DNA of 64,000 bases from JAKOVR01 sp031415655 (GTDB taxonomy: Bacteria; Actinomycetota; Acidimicrobiia; Acidimicrobiales; Acidimicrobilacustridaceae): contig JANOSD010000113.1 in NCBI GenBank assembly GCA_031415655.1, positions 1 through 64,000 of the forward strand, given 5' to 3'. Both the position numbers and the translations under genes were made by a program. Numbering within the stretch: the stretch's first letter is position 1; each line of letters begins with the position of its first letter. Of this stretch, positions 50,936 through 60,384 are shown piece after piece. A model generated the notes under the pieces. It searched no databases, was not told where the DNA came from, and saw nothing but the letters and a program-made list of their open reading frames with translations.

Positions 50936-51904
50936 CTACGGCAGGCGGCTGAACCAGAGCATCGACATGGTGGAGGTGGCGAGGAACATCACCAGCGCCA
51001 CACCGATGAACCAGGTGGACACCTCTCGTTCTTCGTTCACGAACCCCACCGACGAACCGATGTCCTCGTACACATCCTTGAGTTGGCCTTCCGTGACGGC
51101 TGAGAAGTAAGTGCCGTCGGTCTGCTCGGCCAAGAGCTTGAGGGCGTCTCGATTCACCGGGACTGGCACTCGTCGGCCGCTTGTGGGGTCCTCGATGGAG
51201 CCGCCGTCGGTGCCGAAGGCAATGGTGGAAACTGGGATCCCGAGGTCTTTGGCCACCGCGCCGGCATCCTCGTTCGGTCGTCCGGAGGTGGTGGAACCAT
51301 CCGACATGAGCACGATTCGAGCGGGGGCGGTGGTGCCTTGCTCGTCGGGTGGAACACTCTTGATGGCGTCAAGGCTGGCAAATACCGCTTCGCCGATCGC
51401 CGTCCGCTCGCCGAGTTCGAGGTCGTTGATGCCCCGACGGAGTTGTTCGCGATCGATGGTGGGTGGCACCTTCAAGATGGCGTTCCCCGAAAAGGCCACG
51501 AGGCCCACGTTGAGCTTCGGTGGGAGCACGTCGACGAACGAGAGAGCGGCAACTTTGGCGGCGTCGATGCGGGAGGGAGCGATGTCGGTGGCGTCCATGG
51601 AGAGCGACACGTCGATGGCCATGATCACGGTTGCCCGCTCCCTGGGCACTCGTTCCTGGCGGGTGGGTCGGGCCAAGCCGACCATGAGGGTGGCGATAGC
51701 CAGGAGAAACACTGCGGCCGGAACATGGCGTCGCCAACCAGGGCGGCGGGGGGCGATTGACGCGAGAAGATCGACGTTGGTGAATCGCACCGCATACTGC
51801 TTGCGACGAGATTGCAGCGTCACATAGAGCAGGGCCAGGGCGATCACCAGTCCCAGCAGGATGAGGCGTTCCGGGTTGAGGAAGTTGAGGCCAAAAAGGC
51901 TCAT
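50936..51904 (-). CDS. VWA-domain membrane protein (BatA-like)
   Basis: The 322-residue protein has two N-terminal membrane segments, a von Willebrand A domain with an intact metal site (AIDVSLSMDATD, DxSxS; SDGSTTSG), and a C-terminal membrane segment. It matches BatA-type proteins that follow moxR and DUF58 genes. Its ATG overlaps the DUF58 stop (ATGA). A 7-bp hairpin (50923-50945) at its 3' end lies against the smc end. Confidence 0.9.
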   Translation of the reverse strand: MSLFGLNFLNPERLILLGLVIALALLYVTLQSRRKQYAVRFTNVDLLASIAPRRPGWRRHVPAAVFLLAIATLMVGLARPTRQERVPRERATVIMAIDVSLSMDATDIAPSRIDAAKVAALSFVDVLPPKLNVGLVAFSGNAILKVPPTIDREQLRRGINDLELGERTAIGEAVFASLDAIKSVPPDEQGTTAPARIVLMSDGSTTSGRPNEDAGAVAKDLGIPVSTIAFGTDGGSIEDPTSGRRVPVPVNRDALKLLAEQTDGTYFSAVTEGQLKDVYEDIGSSVGFVNEEREVSTWFIGVALVMFLATSTMSMLWFSRLP

Positions 51905-52884
51905 ATGCGGGCCCTCCCAAGGGCTTGAATGCGTTCACGGCGCCAGGTGACAAACCGGGCGAGGTCGAGGAGCCAGTCCTGGTCGGTACGAAGCACCAGG
52001 TGGTCGGCTCCGGTGCGACGGATGGCTTGGGTGATCCGGGCTCGTTGCTCAGCGGCGGCGGCGGCGAAGGCGTTTCTTACATCGGCGTCGGAGGTTTGCA
52101 CTTCGAGCGTGGCACCAGTTTCCGGATCGACGAAGTCGACGAGGCCCACGTTGGGCAAGGTGAGCTCGCGCGGATCAAGGATCTCCACACAAACCGCTTC
52201 ATGCCGTGCGGCGAGCACGCGGAGTGGCTGCTCCCACGGCCCATTGTCGAGAAAATCGGACACCACAACCACCAGGCCACGTCGGCGAGCGGTGCCCGAA
52301 AGGCGGCGGAGACCACCGGCGAGATCGGTACTGCCGTCGGCGGCGCGAGCAGCGACCACCAGCTGATGAAGCAGGGATTGGAGGTGCAGGCGGCCTTGGC
52401 GGGCCGGGATCGTGAGCGGGCCGTTCCCGGTGAGGGCCATCGTGCCCACTCGGTTTCCGGTGCGTTGGGTGAGAAAGCCCACCGCCGCCACGGCCGCCAC
52501 CGCGAGATCACGCTTTTCGCAATCCGCCGTGCCGAATCCGAGGCTGCCCGAAAGGTCGGCGAGCACCCACGTCTCGAGTTCACGGTCGGCGATGGTGTCG
52601 CGCACGTGGGCATCGATCGAGCGGGCGGTGACGTACCAGTCGATACGGCGAACATCGTCGCCGGCCACATACGGTCGAGCTTCGCCGAGTTCAGAACCGT
52701 GACCGGGGACGAGCCCGCGGTAGTCGCCTTGGAGCATGCCGTCGAGACGGCGCGTGACGGCAAGCTCCAATCGTCGGATCACCTCGCCGGTGGGGCCGAG
52801 GGCGAGGTTGGGGGGCGCGTGGGCGTCACCGCGTAGCGACCGGTTGCGGTCGACTTTGCTGGCGAGATTGTTGCGAAGGGCCAT
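51901..52884 (-). CDS. DUF58-domain protein
   Basis: The 327-residue protein has the DUF58 signature LGEARPYVAGDDVRRIDWYVTARS and a degenerate VWA-like core (VLADLSGSLGFG, VVVVSDFLDNG). DUF58 proteins sit between MoxR ATPases and VWA proteins and are thought to help assemble or mature other proteins in the envelope; the client is unknown. Confidence 0.9.
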   Translation of the reverse strand: MALRNNLASKVDRNRSLRGDAHAPPNLALGPTGEVIRRLELAVTRRLDGMLQGDYRGLVPGHGSELGEARPYVAGDDVRRIDWYVTARSIDAHVRDTIADRELETWVLADLSGSLGFGTADCEKRDLAVAAVAAVGFLTQRTGNRVGTMALTGNGPLTIPARQGRLHLQSLLHQLVVAARAADGSTDLAGGLRRLSGTARRRGLVVVVSDFLDNGPWEQPLRVLAARHEAVCVEILDPRELTLPNVGLVDFVDPETGATLEVQTSDADVRNAFAAAAAEQRARITQAIRRTGADHLVLRTDQDWLLDLARFVTWRRERIQALGRARI

Positions 52885-52913
52885 GATGCGTGGGAGCGAT
52901 TGGGGTTGGTCGA

Positions 52914-54275
52914 CTACGCGTCGGGCCGGGCCCAGCTGCCAGGTACGGCACCAACGGGAGCGGAACCGCCGGGAACCCCGCCGGCAGGGGCGTACGCCTC
53001 GGGGGAGGAGGCACCGGGTGAGTAGGCGTCGAGGGTGTACACCGATGGCGTGGCACTCGCGGCCTCGCCTTGGGCGGGACTCACCCGCGGCGCAGGGATG
53101 GTGGAGAGGATCCGGGTGAGGATCTGCTCCACCGTGAGGCCCTGGGCCAGTGCTTCGTAGGAAGGTACGAGTCGGTGGCGGAGTACATCGGGCGCGATGT
53201 CGAACACGTCTTGCGGAAGGGCGTAGTTGCGGCCCCGCAACATGGCGAGGGCTCGGGCGCCGGCGATGAGCCCGAGGCTGGCGCGCGGTGACGCCCCGAA
53301 CGTGAGCAGGTCGGCGAGCTCCGGGAGCCCGAATTGGGCGGGGGAGCGAGTGGCCAGCACCAGGTTCACGGCGTAGTCGACCACGCCATGGTCGACGTAG
53401 ATCGCCCGGGCGGCGGCTTGGAGTTCCGCCAGTTCGTCGATGCCCAGGACCTGCGAGGCCGAGGGGGGCGACACTCCCATGCGGTTGACGATTTCGATCT
53501 CCTCGATGGGTGACGGATACCCGATCACGATCTTCATGAGGAACCGGTCGCGCTGGGCCTCGGGCAGGGGATAGACGCCTTCCTGCTCGATCGGGTTCTG
53601 GGTGGCGAGCACGAGGAACGGGGTGGGGGCGGGGAAGGTCTTACCGGCGATCGACACCTGCCGCTCGGCCATCACCTCAAGGAGGGCGGACTGCACCTTT
53701 GCCGGCGCTCGGTTGATCTCGTCCGCCAGCACGAAGTTGGCGAAGATGGGACCCAGCTCGATGTCGAACCGTTCGGTGGAGCCCCGATAGATGCGGGTAC
53801 CCACGATGTCGGCGGGGAGGAGGTCGGGCGTGAACTGGATGCGCACGAACGAGCCCCCCGCCACGGTGGCGAGCGTTTCGACGGCGAGGGTCTTGGCCAA
53901 ACCGGGCACGCCCTCGAGGAGGCAATGGCCGCCGGCGAGTAGGCACACAAGCATGCGCTCGATGGCGCGGTCCTGGCCAACGATCACTTTTTTCACCTCC
54001 ATGAGCGCCTGTTCGAGGCGTCGAGTGGAGGGAGGAAGCCCGCCGGCGACGGCCTGGGGTGCGACGGCCTGGGGTGCGACGGCCTGCGGCGCGACGGCCT
54101 GCGGGGCCACACCCATTCCCATGGGCTCGACCGGTGGGGCGAGGCGGGGGGCGGCAGCGTCGATCACTCGATCGGCGGGGGAAACCGCCGATGTATCCGC
54201 ACCGGACGGCGGCCCAACCTCATTGGTTCGCGTGAAGATCGACGGGCCGGCCGGCGGGGTGGTGGGGTCGTCCAT
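52914..54275 (-). CDS. MoxR-family AAA+ ATPase
   Basis: The 453-residue protein has Walker A GVPGLAKT, Walker B VLADEINRAPAK, sensor ATQNPIEQEGVYPLPEAQRDRF and the lid domain typical of MoxR chaperone-like ATPases that work with VWA partners. The ATG at 54275 has AAGGAG about 11 bases upstream. Before the core is a disordered region with four VAPQA repeats (15-bp DNA units, 54046-54105), and a Gly/Pro-rich tail follows. It heads the moxR-DUF58-VWA operon. Confidence 0.93.
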   Translation of the reverse strand: MDDPTTPPAGPSIFTRTNEVGPPSGADTSAVSPADRVIDAAAPRLAPPVEPMGMGVAPQAVAPQAVAPQAVAPQAVAGGLPPSTRRLEQALMEVKKVIVGQDRAIERMLVCLLAGGHCLLEGVPGLAKTLAVETLATVAGGSFVRIQFTPDLLPADIVGTRIYRGSTERFDIELGPIFANFVLADEINRAPAKVQSALLEVMAERQVSIAGKTFPAPTPFLVLATQNPIEQEGVYPLPEAQRDRFLMKIVIGYPSPIEEIEIVNRMGVSPPSASQVLGIDELAELQAAARAIYVDHGVVDYAVNLVLATRSPAQFGLPELADLLTFGASPRASLGLIAGARALAMLRGRNYALPQDVFDIAPDVLRHRLVPSYEALAQGLTVEQILTRILSTIPAPRVSPAQGEAASATPSVYTLDAYSPGASSPEAYAPAGGVPGGSAPVGAVPGSWARPDA

Positions 54276-54573
54276 GTCTGCCTGCACTCCTTGGAGGGGG
54301 GATGGGTATCAATGCCGAGCGATTGCCGGGCATCACGGTGGCGGAAACCAGGTCCCGGCGGGCCAGGACGAGTGCACTGAACCACACGCCGCCGAAGAGC
54401 AGCCTAAAGCCCGGCGGGGCATTCTGTGGTGCGAGGGTGACCACTTGTCTTTTGGTGTTGGGCGGCCAATTCCGCCCGCCTTTCGTTCATCCTTCGGTCG
54501 GATATGCCACAAGGTGATGATGTCCTCCGATCCACTGGCGTTCGTTCCCCCTTTCGGCAGTACCGTCGCGCTC

Positions 54574-55287
54574 ATGCGCATCTTGGTGGTGGACGACGAA
54601 CCTGACCTTGCCGACGCCGTGGCACGAGGCTTGCGACGAGAGGGGTACGCCGTAGACCTCGCCTATGCCGGCGATGAAGCGCTCGACAAACTGGCCGTCA
54701 ACGAGTACGACCTGGTGTGCCTCGATCTCACCATGGCCGGCACCGATGGTCGGGAAGTGTGCCGCACTATTCGTCGGGGTGAGGCGGGTCCGTCCCAACC
54801 CCGGGTGCTCATGCTCACGGCACGAGACAGCATCGAGGATCGGGTGGCTGGGCTCGACGACGGTGCCGACGATTATCTCGTGAAGCCTTTTGCGTTCCCC
54901 GAGCTGGCGGCCCGGATCCGTACGTTGTTGCGCCGAGATTCCACCGCTGCCGATTCGGTACTGCGGGTGGGGGACCTGGAACTCGACACCGCCCGGCACG
55001 TCGCTTCGCGTGGGGGCCGCCCGCTTGAACTCACGGCAAAGGAGTTTGCGCTTCTGCGGTACTTCATGGGCAATGCCGGCATCGTGCTCTCCCAGGAACA
55101 CCTGCTCGAACATGTATGGGACGAACATGCAGATCCGTTCACCAACACGGTGCGGGTTACGGTCGGGACCCTTCGCCGCAAGGTGGCGGTAGCCGAGGAA
55201 ACTCCTCTCATCGAGACCGTGATCGGGAGCGGCTACCGGTTGGTCGAAACATCGGACGGGCTTCCGGGTCCCCGAACGGACGCCTGA
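54574..55287 (+). CDS. OmpR-family response regulator
   Basis: The 237-residue protein has a receiver domain with the phosphorylated Asp51 (VCLDLTMAG), DDE at 7-9 and DYLVKPFAFPEL, followed by an OmpR winged helix (ELTAKEFALLRYFMGNAGIVLSQEHLLEHVWD, VRVTVGTLRRKV). The ATG at 54574 gives MRILVVDDEP; longer upstream reading lacks similarity. It is three bases from its kinase gene. Confidence 0.93.
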   Translation: MRILVVDDEPDLADAVARGLRREGYAVDLAYAGDEALDKLAVNEYDLVCLDLTMAGTDGREVCRTIRRGEAGPSQPRVLMLTARDSIEDRVAGLDDGADDYLVKPFAFPELAARIRTLLRRDSTAADSVLRVGDLELDTARHVASRGGRPLELTAKEFALLRYFMGNAGIVLSQEHLLEHVWDEHADPFTNTVRVTVGTLRRKVAVAEETPLIETVIGSGYRLVETSDGLPGPRTDA

Positions 55288-55290
55288 TCC

Positions 55291-56589
55291 GTGGCCCTCG
55301 TCGACGGTTCGCGCGCGCAGCGGGCGGCGGGGGGTATGCCGGGGTGGATGGGATCCATCCGTTTTCGGCTTGCGGTGGTGTACTCCAGCGTGTTGTTCGG
55401 AATCGCCGCATTCATGGTCTCGTTTATTTATCTCCTCATCGCCGTGCAGCTCAACAACGAAGCGGTCTATCGGGAGTATCCGGTCACCAAACTCGAGCAA
55501 ACCGCCGATGGGCGCATTCGCGTGGAGCAGGCGGTGATCCGTGAAGAGTTCCGCACCTTCGAGCAAAACGTCAACACGGCCACGCTGGCTCAGCTCCGCC
55601 GTCTCACCTTTTTGGCCCTTCTTCTGTTGTTCCTCACGAGCCTTGGCGTTGGATGGGTGGTGGCCGGCCGCGCTCTCGCACCGATTGAGCGGATCACTGC
55701 GGTGGCGCGGGAGATCCAGGCCACGGATCTCACTCGACGCATCGATCTCGGCGGTCCGCCCGACGAGCTGCGCAACCTCGCCGACACCTTCGACGACATG
55801 CTCGGTCGGATCGATGGCGCGTTCGAACAGCAGCGGCAGTTCATTCACGAGGCATCCCATGAGCTACGCAACCCGCTGGCCGTGATCCGCACCAACGTCG
55901 ATGTCACGCTGGCCGACGACGCCGCTACCGAGGGCGACTACCGGCACACCTTGGCGGTGGTGCAACGGTCGTCCGAACGCATGACCCGCCTCGTCGACGA
56001 TCTTCTGGTGTACGCCCGGCAAGGGACGACGAGCCGTGATCTTCATCCCGTGGAAGTGGCGGCGCTTCTGGCCGACGTGGCATCGGAGTTTCGGGTGTCA
56101 GCGGAGGAGCGAGGCATCAGGGTTGAGCTCTCGACGCATCCGGACCTCTGGGTGATCGGCGATCCCGTGGCCTTGAAGCAGGCGCTCGCCAACCTTTTGG
56201 CCAACGCCGTTCGCCTGGCACCAGAACGTTCCACGTTGCACCTCGCATCCGGAACCGCCGAACCGTCCTGGGTGTGGTTGTCGGTCGCCGACGACGGGCC
56301 GGGCATCGCATCCGCCGATCAGGAGCGGGTGTTCCAACGGTTCTACCGCGGTGATGGCCCGGCCGCCCGGGGTGAGGTGCGCAGCGGACTCGGTCTCACC
56401 ATCGTGCGCCAGGTGGCCGAAGCTCATGGTGGCGAAGTACGACTCGTGAGCGACGTTGGCTCCGGATCGACCTTCGCCCTTTGGCTGCCAGCAGCACCCC
56501 CGCCCGAAGGATCTCGGGCGGAGCGCGGTCGTCCTGGTGACGAGACGATCGTCACATCCTCGAACTCCGATCCTTCACCTCATCTTTAG
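55291..56589 (+). CDS. sensor histidine kinase
   Basis: The 432-residue protein has two membrane segments (about 24-48 and 107-128) around an extracytoplasmic sensor of about 60 residues, a HAMP domain (ALAPIERITAVAREI), the histidine box HEASHELRNPL and a HATPase domain (NLLANAVR, DDGPGIA, GLGLTIVRQVAEAHGG). The start is GTG. With the preceding regulator it forms a complete two-component system; the next gene downstream is an HtrA protease, suggesting, but not proving, envelope-stress control. Confidence 0.92.
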   Translation: MALVDGSRAQRAAGGMPGWMGSIRFRLAVVYSSVLFGIAAFMVSFIYLLIAVQLNNEAVYREYPVTKLEQTADGRIRVEQAVIREEFRTFEQNVNTATLAQLRRLTFLALLLLFLTSLGVGWVVAGRALAPIERITAVAREIQATDLTRRIDLGGPPDELRNLADTFDDMLGRIDGAFEQQRQFIHEASHELRNPLAVIRTNVDVTLADDAATEGDYRHTLAVVQRSSERMTRLVDDLLVYARQGTTSRDLHPVEVAALLADVASEFRVSAEERGIRVELSTHPDLWVIGDPVALKQALANLLANAVRLAPERSTLHLASGTAEPSWVWLSVADDGPGIASADQERVFQRFYRGDGPAARGEVRSGLGLTIVRQVAEAHGGEVRLVSDVGSGSTFALWLPAAPPPEGSRAERGRPGDETIVTSSNSDPSPHL

Positions 56590-56607
56590 TCGCGCTTGTA
56601 TAGGTTG

Positions 56608-56619
56608 ACCTTCGAAGGT
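56608..56619. promoter_or_regulatory. 12-bp palindrome upstream of the HtrA gene
   Basis: ACCTTCGAAGGT is a perfect palindrome, 77 bases before the htrA start. Its 10-base core recurs at 58124-58133 after the gene. It could be a regulator binding site. Confidence 0.35.
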
Positions 56620-56696
56620 GCGGCTGGCACGAACCACCACACCAATCTTTCGCACGACCGCAACGCCCACTTACCTCACGAGAAGATGCAGGCCCG

Positions 56697-58001
56697 ATGA
56701 CGCAGCCATGGCAGCCCACTGGATGGACGAACGAACCCGGCCCCACTCCGCCGTTCGCGGCGCCGCCATTCGGAACCCCGGGTTACGGCGAACCGCAACC
56801 GCTGAACGCTCCACCGGCTTTTCCGCCCACCAGTCCTCCCACGTTCCCTCCCACCGCACCGCCCCATTCGTGGGATGCCGGTGCCCCCATGCCCACGTCC
56901 CCGACCCCGGGTCTCTCCTCTCCTCCCGCTCGACGCGGGGTCGGCGGACGTGTGGCGTTGGTCGTGCTCTCGGCGACCAGCCTGGTAGGAGTCGGGTGGA
57001 TCGGTCGAGATCTCACCACGGGGAGCAACACCGTTTCCTCGATCGTGGGAGCACCGACCTCGTCCACGGGGGCCAGCGTGCAAACCACGCAGAATAGCAA
57101 CGGCGTCACCCCGCAGATCGCAGTCACCGGTGATGAGCCGGCTCAGGCCGTCGCGGCCGCGCTCGGACCGGCGGTCGTGAAAATTCTCACCGAAGACGGA
57201 CTCGGCTCCGGTGTCGTCTACGACGCAGAGGGTTTCGTGCTCACCAATGCCCACGTGATCGGGGAAGCCGCAACCGTCAGCGTGCAGTTCTCCGATGGCG
57301 ACCAAGTCGAGGCTTCGGTGGTCGGTCGAGATCCTGGATCCGACATCGCCGTACTCAAACTCGACTCGACCGGTCGCAGCGCCGTTGCCCGACTGGCGCA
57401 GGATCCGCCCGCAGTCGGTTCGACCGCCATTGCCATTGGGAGCCCGTTTGGGTTCGACCAGACCGTCACGGCCGGCATCGTCAGCGCCGTCGACCGCCCG
57501 GTGGAGGACCAGAGTGGGGGAACACGGGCGGCGATCACCATCAACATGATTCAGACCGATGCGCCGATCAATCCCGGCAACTCCGGTGGTGCGTTGGCCA
57601 ACCGCAACGGCGAAGTGATTGGCATCAATACCGCAATCTTCAGCCAGAGCGGGGAAAATAACGGCATCGGGTTCGCCATCCCGATCCAGACGGCCAAAGG
57701 GGTCGCCGACAAGATCGTGAAGGGTGAGTCACTCGACAAGGGCTACCTCGGCGCCACGTTGAAGTCGCCGACTACAGGCGACGCCGGTGCGCAGATCGTC
57801 ACCGTCGCCCAAGGCAGTCCCGCATCCAAGGCCGGCCTCAAACGCAACGACGTGATCACCGCGATCGACGGTCAAGCCATCAAGAGCCGCGGTGATCTCT
57901 CCGCTCGGATCACCGCCCGATCGCCCGGCGACGTCGTAAAGCTCGACGTGATCCGCAACAGCGAGCAGATCAACGTCGAAGTGACCCTCGGCAAAAAGTA
58001 G
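56697..58001 (+). CDS. HtrA/DegP-type serine protease with PDZ domain
   Basis: The 434-residue protein has a Pro/Phe-rich cytoplasmic N terminus of about 80 residues, one membrane segment (GRVALVVLSATSLVGVGWIG), a trypsin-like domain with the catalytic triad His (TNAHVIG), Asp (DIAVLKLD) and Ser (NPGNSGGAL), and a C-terminal PDZ domain (YLGATL, GSPASKAGLKRNDVITAIDG). This is the membrane-anchored PepD/HtrA type of actinobacteria, a quality-control protease outside the membrane. It lies downstream of a two-component system. Confidence 0.93.
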   Translation: MTQPWQPTGWTNEPGPTPPFAAPPFGTPGYGEPQPLNAPPAFPPTSPPTFPPTAPPHSWDAGAPMPTSPTPGLSSPPARRGVGGRVALVVLSATSLVGVGWIGRDLTTGSNTVSSIVGAPTSSTGASVQTTQNSNGVTPQIAVTGDEPAQAVAAALGPAVVKILTEDGLGSGVVYDAEGFVLTNAHVIGEAATVSVQFSDGDQVEASVVGRDPGSDIAVLKLDSTGRSAVARLAQDPPAVGSTAIAIGSPFGFDQTVTAGIVSAVDRPVEDQSGGTRAAITINMIQTDAPINPGNSGGALANRNGEVIGINTAIFSQSGENNGIGFAIPIQTAKGVADKIVKGESLDKGYLGATLKSPTTGDAGAQIVTVAQGSPASKAGLKRNDVITAIDGQAIKSRGDLSARITARSPGDVVKLDVIRNSEQINVEVTLGKK

Positions 58002-58157
58002 CCGGCTCACCTCAACGCCACTCGCACACGCTCGACGTTCTGACCACGCCAGGAGTTCCTGGCCGAACGAACGGCAACTGATGTCCCGTGACCCTCGGGG
58101 GCAAGACAGTGAAGGGGGTCGACCCTTCGAAGGTCACGGGTGTTCCCAGCAGGGCAG

Positions 58158-58194
58158 AACCGCAGCGCCACAGCGTTGCGGTTCTTCCCTTTTT
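58158..58194 (+). terminator. intrinsic terminator
   Basis: An 11-bp stem (AACCGCAGCGC with GCGTTGCGGTT, one G-U pair) with a CACA loop is followed by CTTCCCTTTTT. This is the clearest intrinsic terminator in the window and probably ends htrA transcription. The remaining 58002-58334 gap holds the second TTCGAA palindrome (58124-58133) and no coding frame with support. Confidence 0.75.
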
Positions 58195-58334
58195 GCGGGT
58201 GCCGCAGCCAGAGGGGAGGAGCGGGGTAGCGACGCTCGATGGTGAGTTCGGAGGCTCGTCGAACGTCGTCCGCACGGGTAGCGGTATCGCACCCGGCTGG
58301 GGTGGGGTTTTGAGGGGCTGAGTAGCATCTGGAT

Positions 58335-59645
58335 GTGAGTTCCACTTTGTTATCTCTCGTCCTCGCTGTCGCCGTGCTGGCTGCGGTGCTCGGTGTCACC
58401 GCTGGGCTCGTTGTCCAACGACGCAAACGGGGCATCCCGCTCGAACCCGGTCCCGCCGCGAAGGGTGTGCCGCCCGAGGTGAAAGCCGAGGTCGAACAGC
58501 GCAAGGCCGAGTTCCTTGAACGGCTCGACCGGGAGATCGAGGAAGCCAGCCTCACGGGCGCTGATGCATCGCCCGACGAGCTCGCCGATTCGGCGCGTTC
58601 GAAGCTGGTCACCACGCAGGACGTGGGCGCCGACGCCGAAGGCGCAACCGGGGTTCCTATCCTCTCGGACTCCGACGCCGAGTTCGTGCTCGACGACGAG
58701 CTCGTCGGCGTCGAGGAGCGGACGGTCGTCAGCCCCGTCAAACCTCGGTTTCGCGATCGGCTGGCCAAGGCCCGAGACAAGTTCTCTGGAGCTTTCGGTG
58801 CACTTCGTAAAGGCAAGATCGACGACGACACCTGGGAAGAACTGGAGTATGCGCTCATCGGCGCCGACGTCGGCCTCGACGCTACCCAGGAACTGCTCGG
58901 ACACGTGCGAGACACGGTGAAATCCGAGGGCTACACCGAAGGCGCCCAACTGCTCGATGCACTCAAGGCGGAGATGAAGGCTCGCTTGGCGGCTTCTTCG
59001 GGTGGCTCGATCGAACTCCGCTACGCCGACGAATCACCAACGGTATGGCTGTTCGTGGGGGTCAACGGCGTGGGGAAGACCACCACGATCGGCAAACTGG
59101 GCAAACGTGAGGTCGACGATGGCAAGAAGGTGGTGATGGCCGCTGGCGACACGTTCCGCGCCGCCGCGGCGGAGCAACTCGAAACCTGGGCGGAGCGGGT
59201 GGGTGCCGATTGTGTGCGCGGGGCGGATGGCGGCGATCCCAGTTCGGTGATCTTCGACGCCATCGAATCAGCGGCGGCGAAGTCGGCCGACTTGGTGTTG
59301 GCCGATACGGCCGGCCGGCTGCACAACAAGGCAAATCTCATGGAGGAGTTGAGCAAGGTACGACGCGTGGCCGACAAGGGGGCCGGGACGGTCACCGAGG
59401 TGCTGCTCGTGCTCGACGCCACCGTGGGTCAGAACGGTCTCGAACAGGCCAAGCAGTTCGCCGAGGCCGCCGCCCTCACCGGCGTGGTGCTCACCAAACT
59501 CGACGGGTCCGCCAAAGGTGGCATCGTGTTCGCCATCCAGAACCAACTCGGGATCCCGGTGAAACTCGTGGGTCTCGGCGAGACCGCCGACGACCTCGTG
59601 CGATTCGACGCCGATGAGTTCGTCGACGCCCTTTTCGCCGAGTAA
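58335..59645 (+). CDS. ftsY: signal recognition particle receptor FtsY
   Basis: FtsY docks ribosomes carrying membrane-protein signals at the membrane. The 436-residue protein has an N-terminal membrane segment (LLSLVLAVAVLAAVLGVTAGLVV), an acidic A region and the NG GTPase domain with GVNGVGKTTTIGKL (G1), DTAGRLHNKANLMEEL (G3) and TKLDGSAKGG (G4). The N-terminal membrane anchor is typical of actinobacterial FtsY. The start is GTG at 58335. Confidence 0.95.
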   Translation: MSSTLLSLVLAVAVLAAVLGVTAGLVVQRRKRGIPLEPGPAAKGVPPEVKAEVEQRKAEFLERLDREIEEASLTGADASPDELADSARSKLVTTQDVGADAEGATGVPILSDSDAEFVLDDELVGVEERTVVSPVKPRFRDRLAKARDKFSGAFGALRKGKIDDDTWEELEYALIGADVGLDATQELLGHVRDTVKSEGYTEGAQLLDALKAEMKARLAASSGGSIELRYADESPTVWLFVGVNGVGKTTTIGKLGKREVDDGKKVVMAAGDTFRAAAAEQLETWAERVGADCVRGADGGDPSSVIFDAIESAAAKSADLVLADTAGRLHNKANLMEELSKVRRVADKGAGTVTEVLLVLDATVGQNGLEQAKQFAEAAALTGVVLTKLDGSAKGGIVFAIQNQLGIPVKLVGLGETADDLVRFDADEFVDALFAE

Positions 59646-59697
59646 CCACGCCGCTTCCGTCGCTACAACATCGCTCCAACAGCATCAAGGACACCTC

Positions 59698-60372
59698 ATG
59701 CGCATGCCTCGACCCCGTATCCCGTTCAGCCCCCGCCTGCCGCTCAGCCTCCGTGCCATCGCGAACCCAGGTCAGTCTTCTGGTCCGGTCGCCGCGATCG
59801 CCTCGGCGGTGGAGGCCATCGACGCAGTGCGGCCCGCCGACGGCCGGGCCCGCCATCAAGGAGGTGCGGTGCGCCCCCAGGTCCGCACTCGGCGAAGCAA
59901 AGCGGGCACCGCCATCCGAGTGGGATTTTTGCCCGTCAAACTCGGGTCCCGATTGCTCGGCGTGAGTTTTAAGCTTGGCTACAAGGCGGGGGGTGTGCCG
60001 GTACGCGTATCGACTCGGGTGGTGCGCATCGTGGGCTGGCGGACGGTGGCGGTGTTCCTGTCGGGCCTGTTCCTCGGCTTGCTCGCCGCGCCGGTGAAGG
60101 GCGCAGTACTTCGGGCCAACCTTGCCCGCCTTGCCGGTGGCGCACGCAAATCATCGCCGCCACCGGACCTTGCCGACACCGTCACCTTCGAGTTGGCTCA
60201 CGCCCCTCGCACCTGGCACCTGGCCCAGCCCACGGTGTCAGTCGACGGGGCAGCTGTCACCCTGGCCGGTAGCGTGCCCGATGTTGCTGCTTTGGAAGAG
60301 CTTGCTCGGGTTGCGGCGGCGATTCCCGGCGTCGCGTCTGTCGCCAACCTCCTCACCGTCACCCCCGGGTAG
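59698..60372 (+). CDS. BON-domain membrane-anchored protein
   Basis: The 224-residue product has a basic N terminus, one membrane segment (GWRTVAVFLSGLFLGLLAAPV) and a C-terminal BON domain (TVSVDGAAVTLAGSVPDVAALEELARVAAAIPGVASVANLLTV). BON domains bind phospholipids or anchor to envelope components. The role is unknown. It lies between ftsY and ffh, 12 bases before the latter. Confidence 0.78.
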   Translation: MRMPRPRIPFSPRLPLSLRAIANPGQSSGPVAAIASAVEAIDAVRPADGRARHQGGAVRPQVRTRRSKAGTAIRVGFLPVKLGSRLLGVSFKLGYKAGGVPVRVSTRVVRIVGWRTVAVFLSGLFLGLLAAPVKGAVLRANLARLAGGARKSSPPPDLADTVTFELAHAPRTWHLAQPTVSVDGAAVTLAGSVPDVAALEELARVAAAIPGVASVANLLTVTPG

Positions 60373-60384
60373 GCTCGCTGCCTC

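Noticed and set aside
53791..54573. Long upstream extension of the response regulator frame
   Set aside because: The first 261 codons overlap the moxR gene antisense and lack domain similarity; the ATG at 54574 gives a standard receiver domain.
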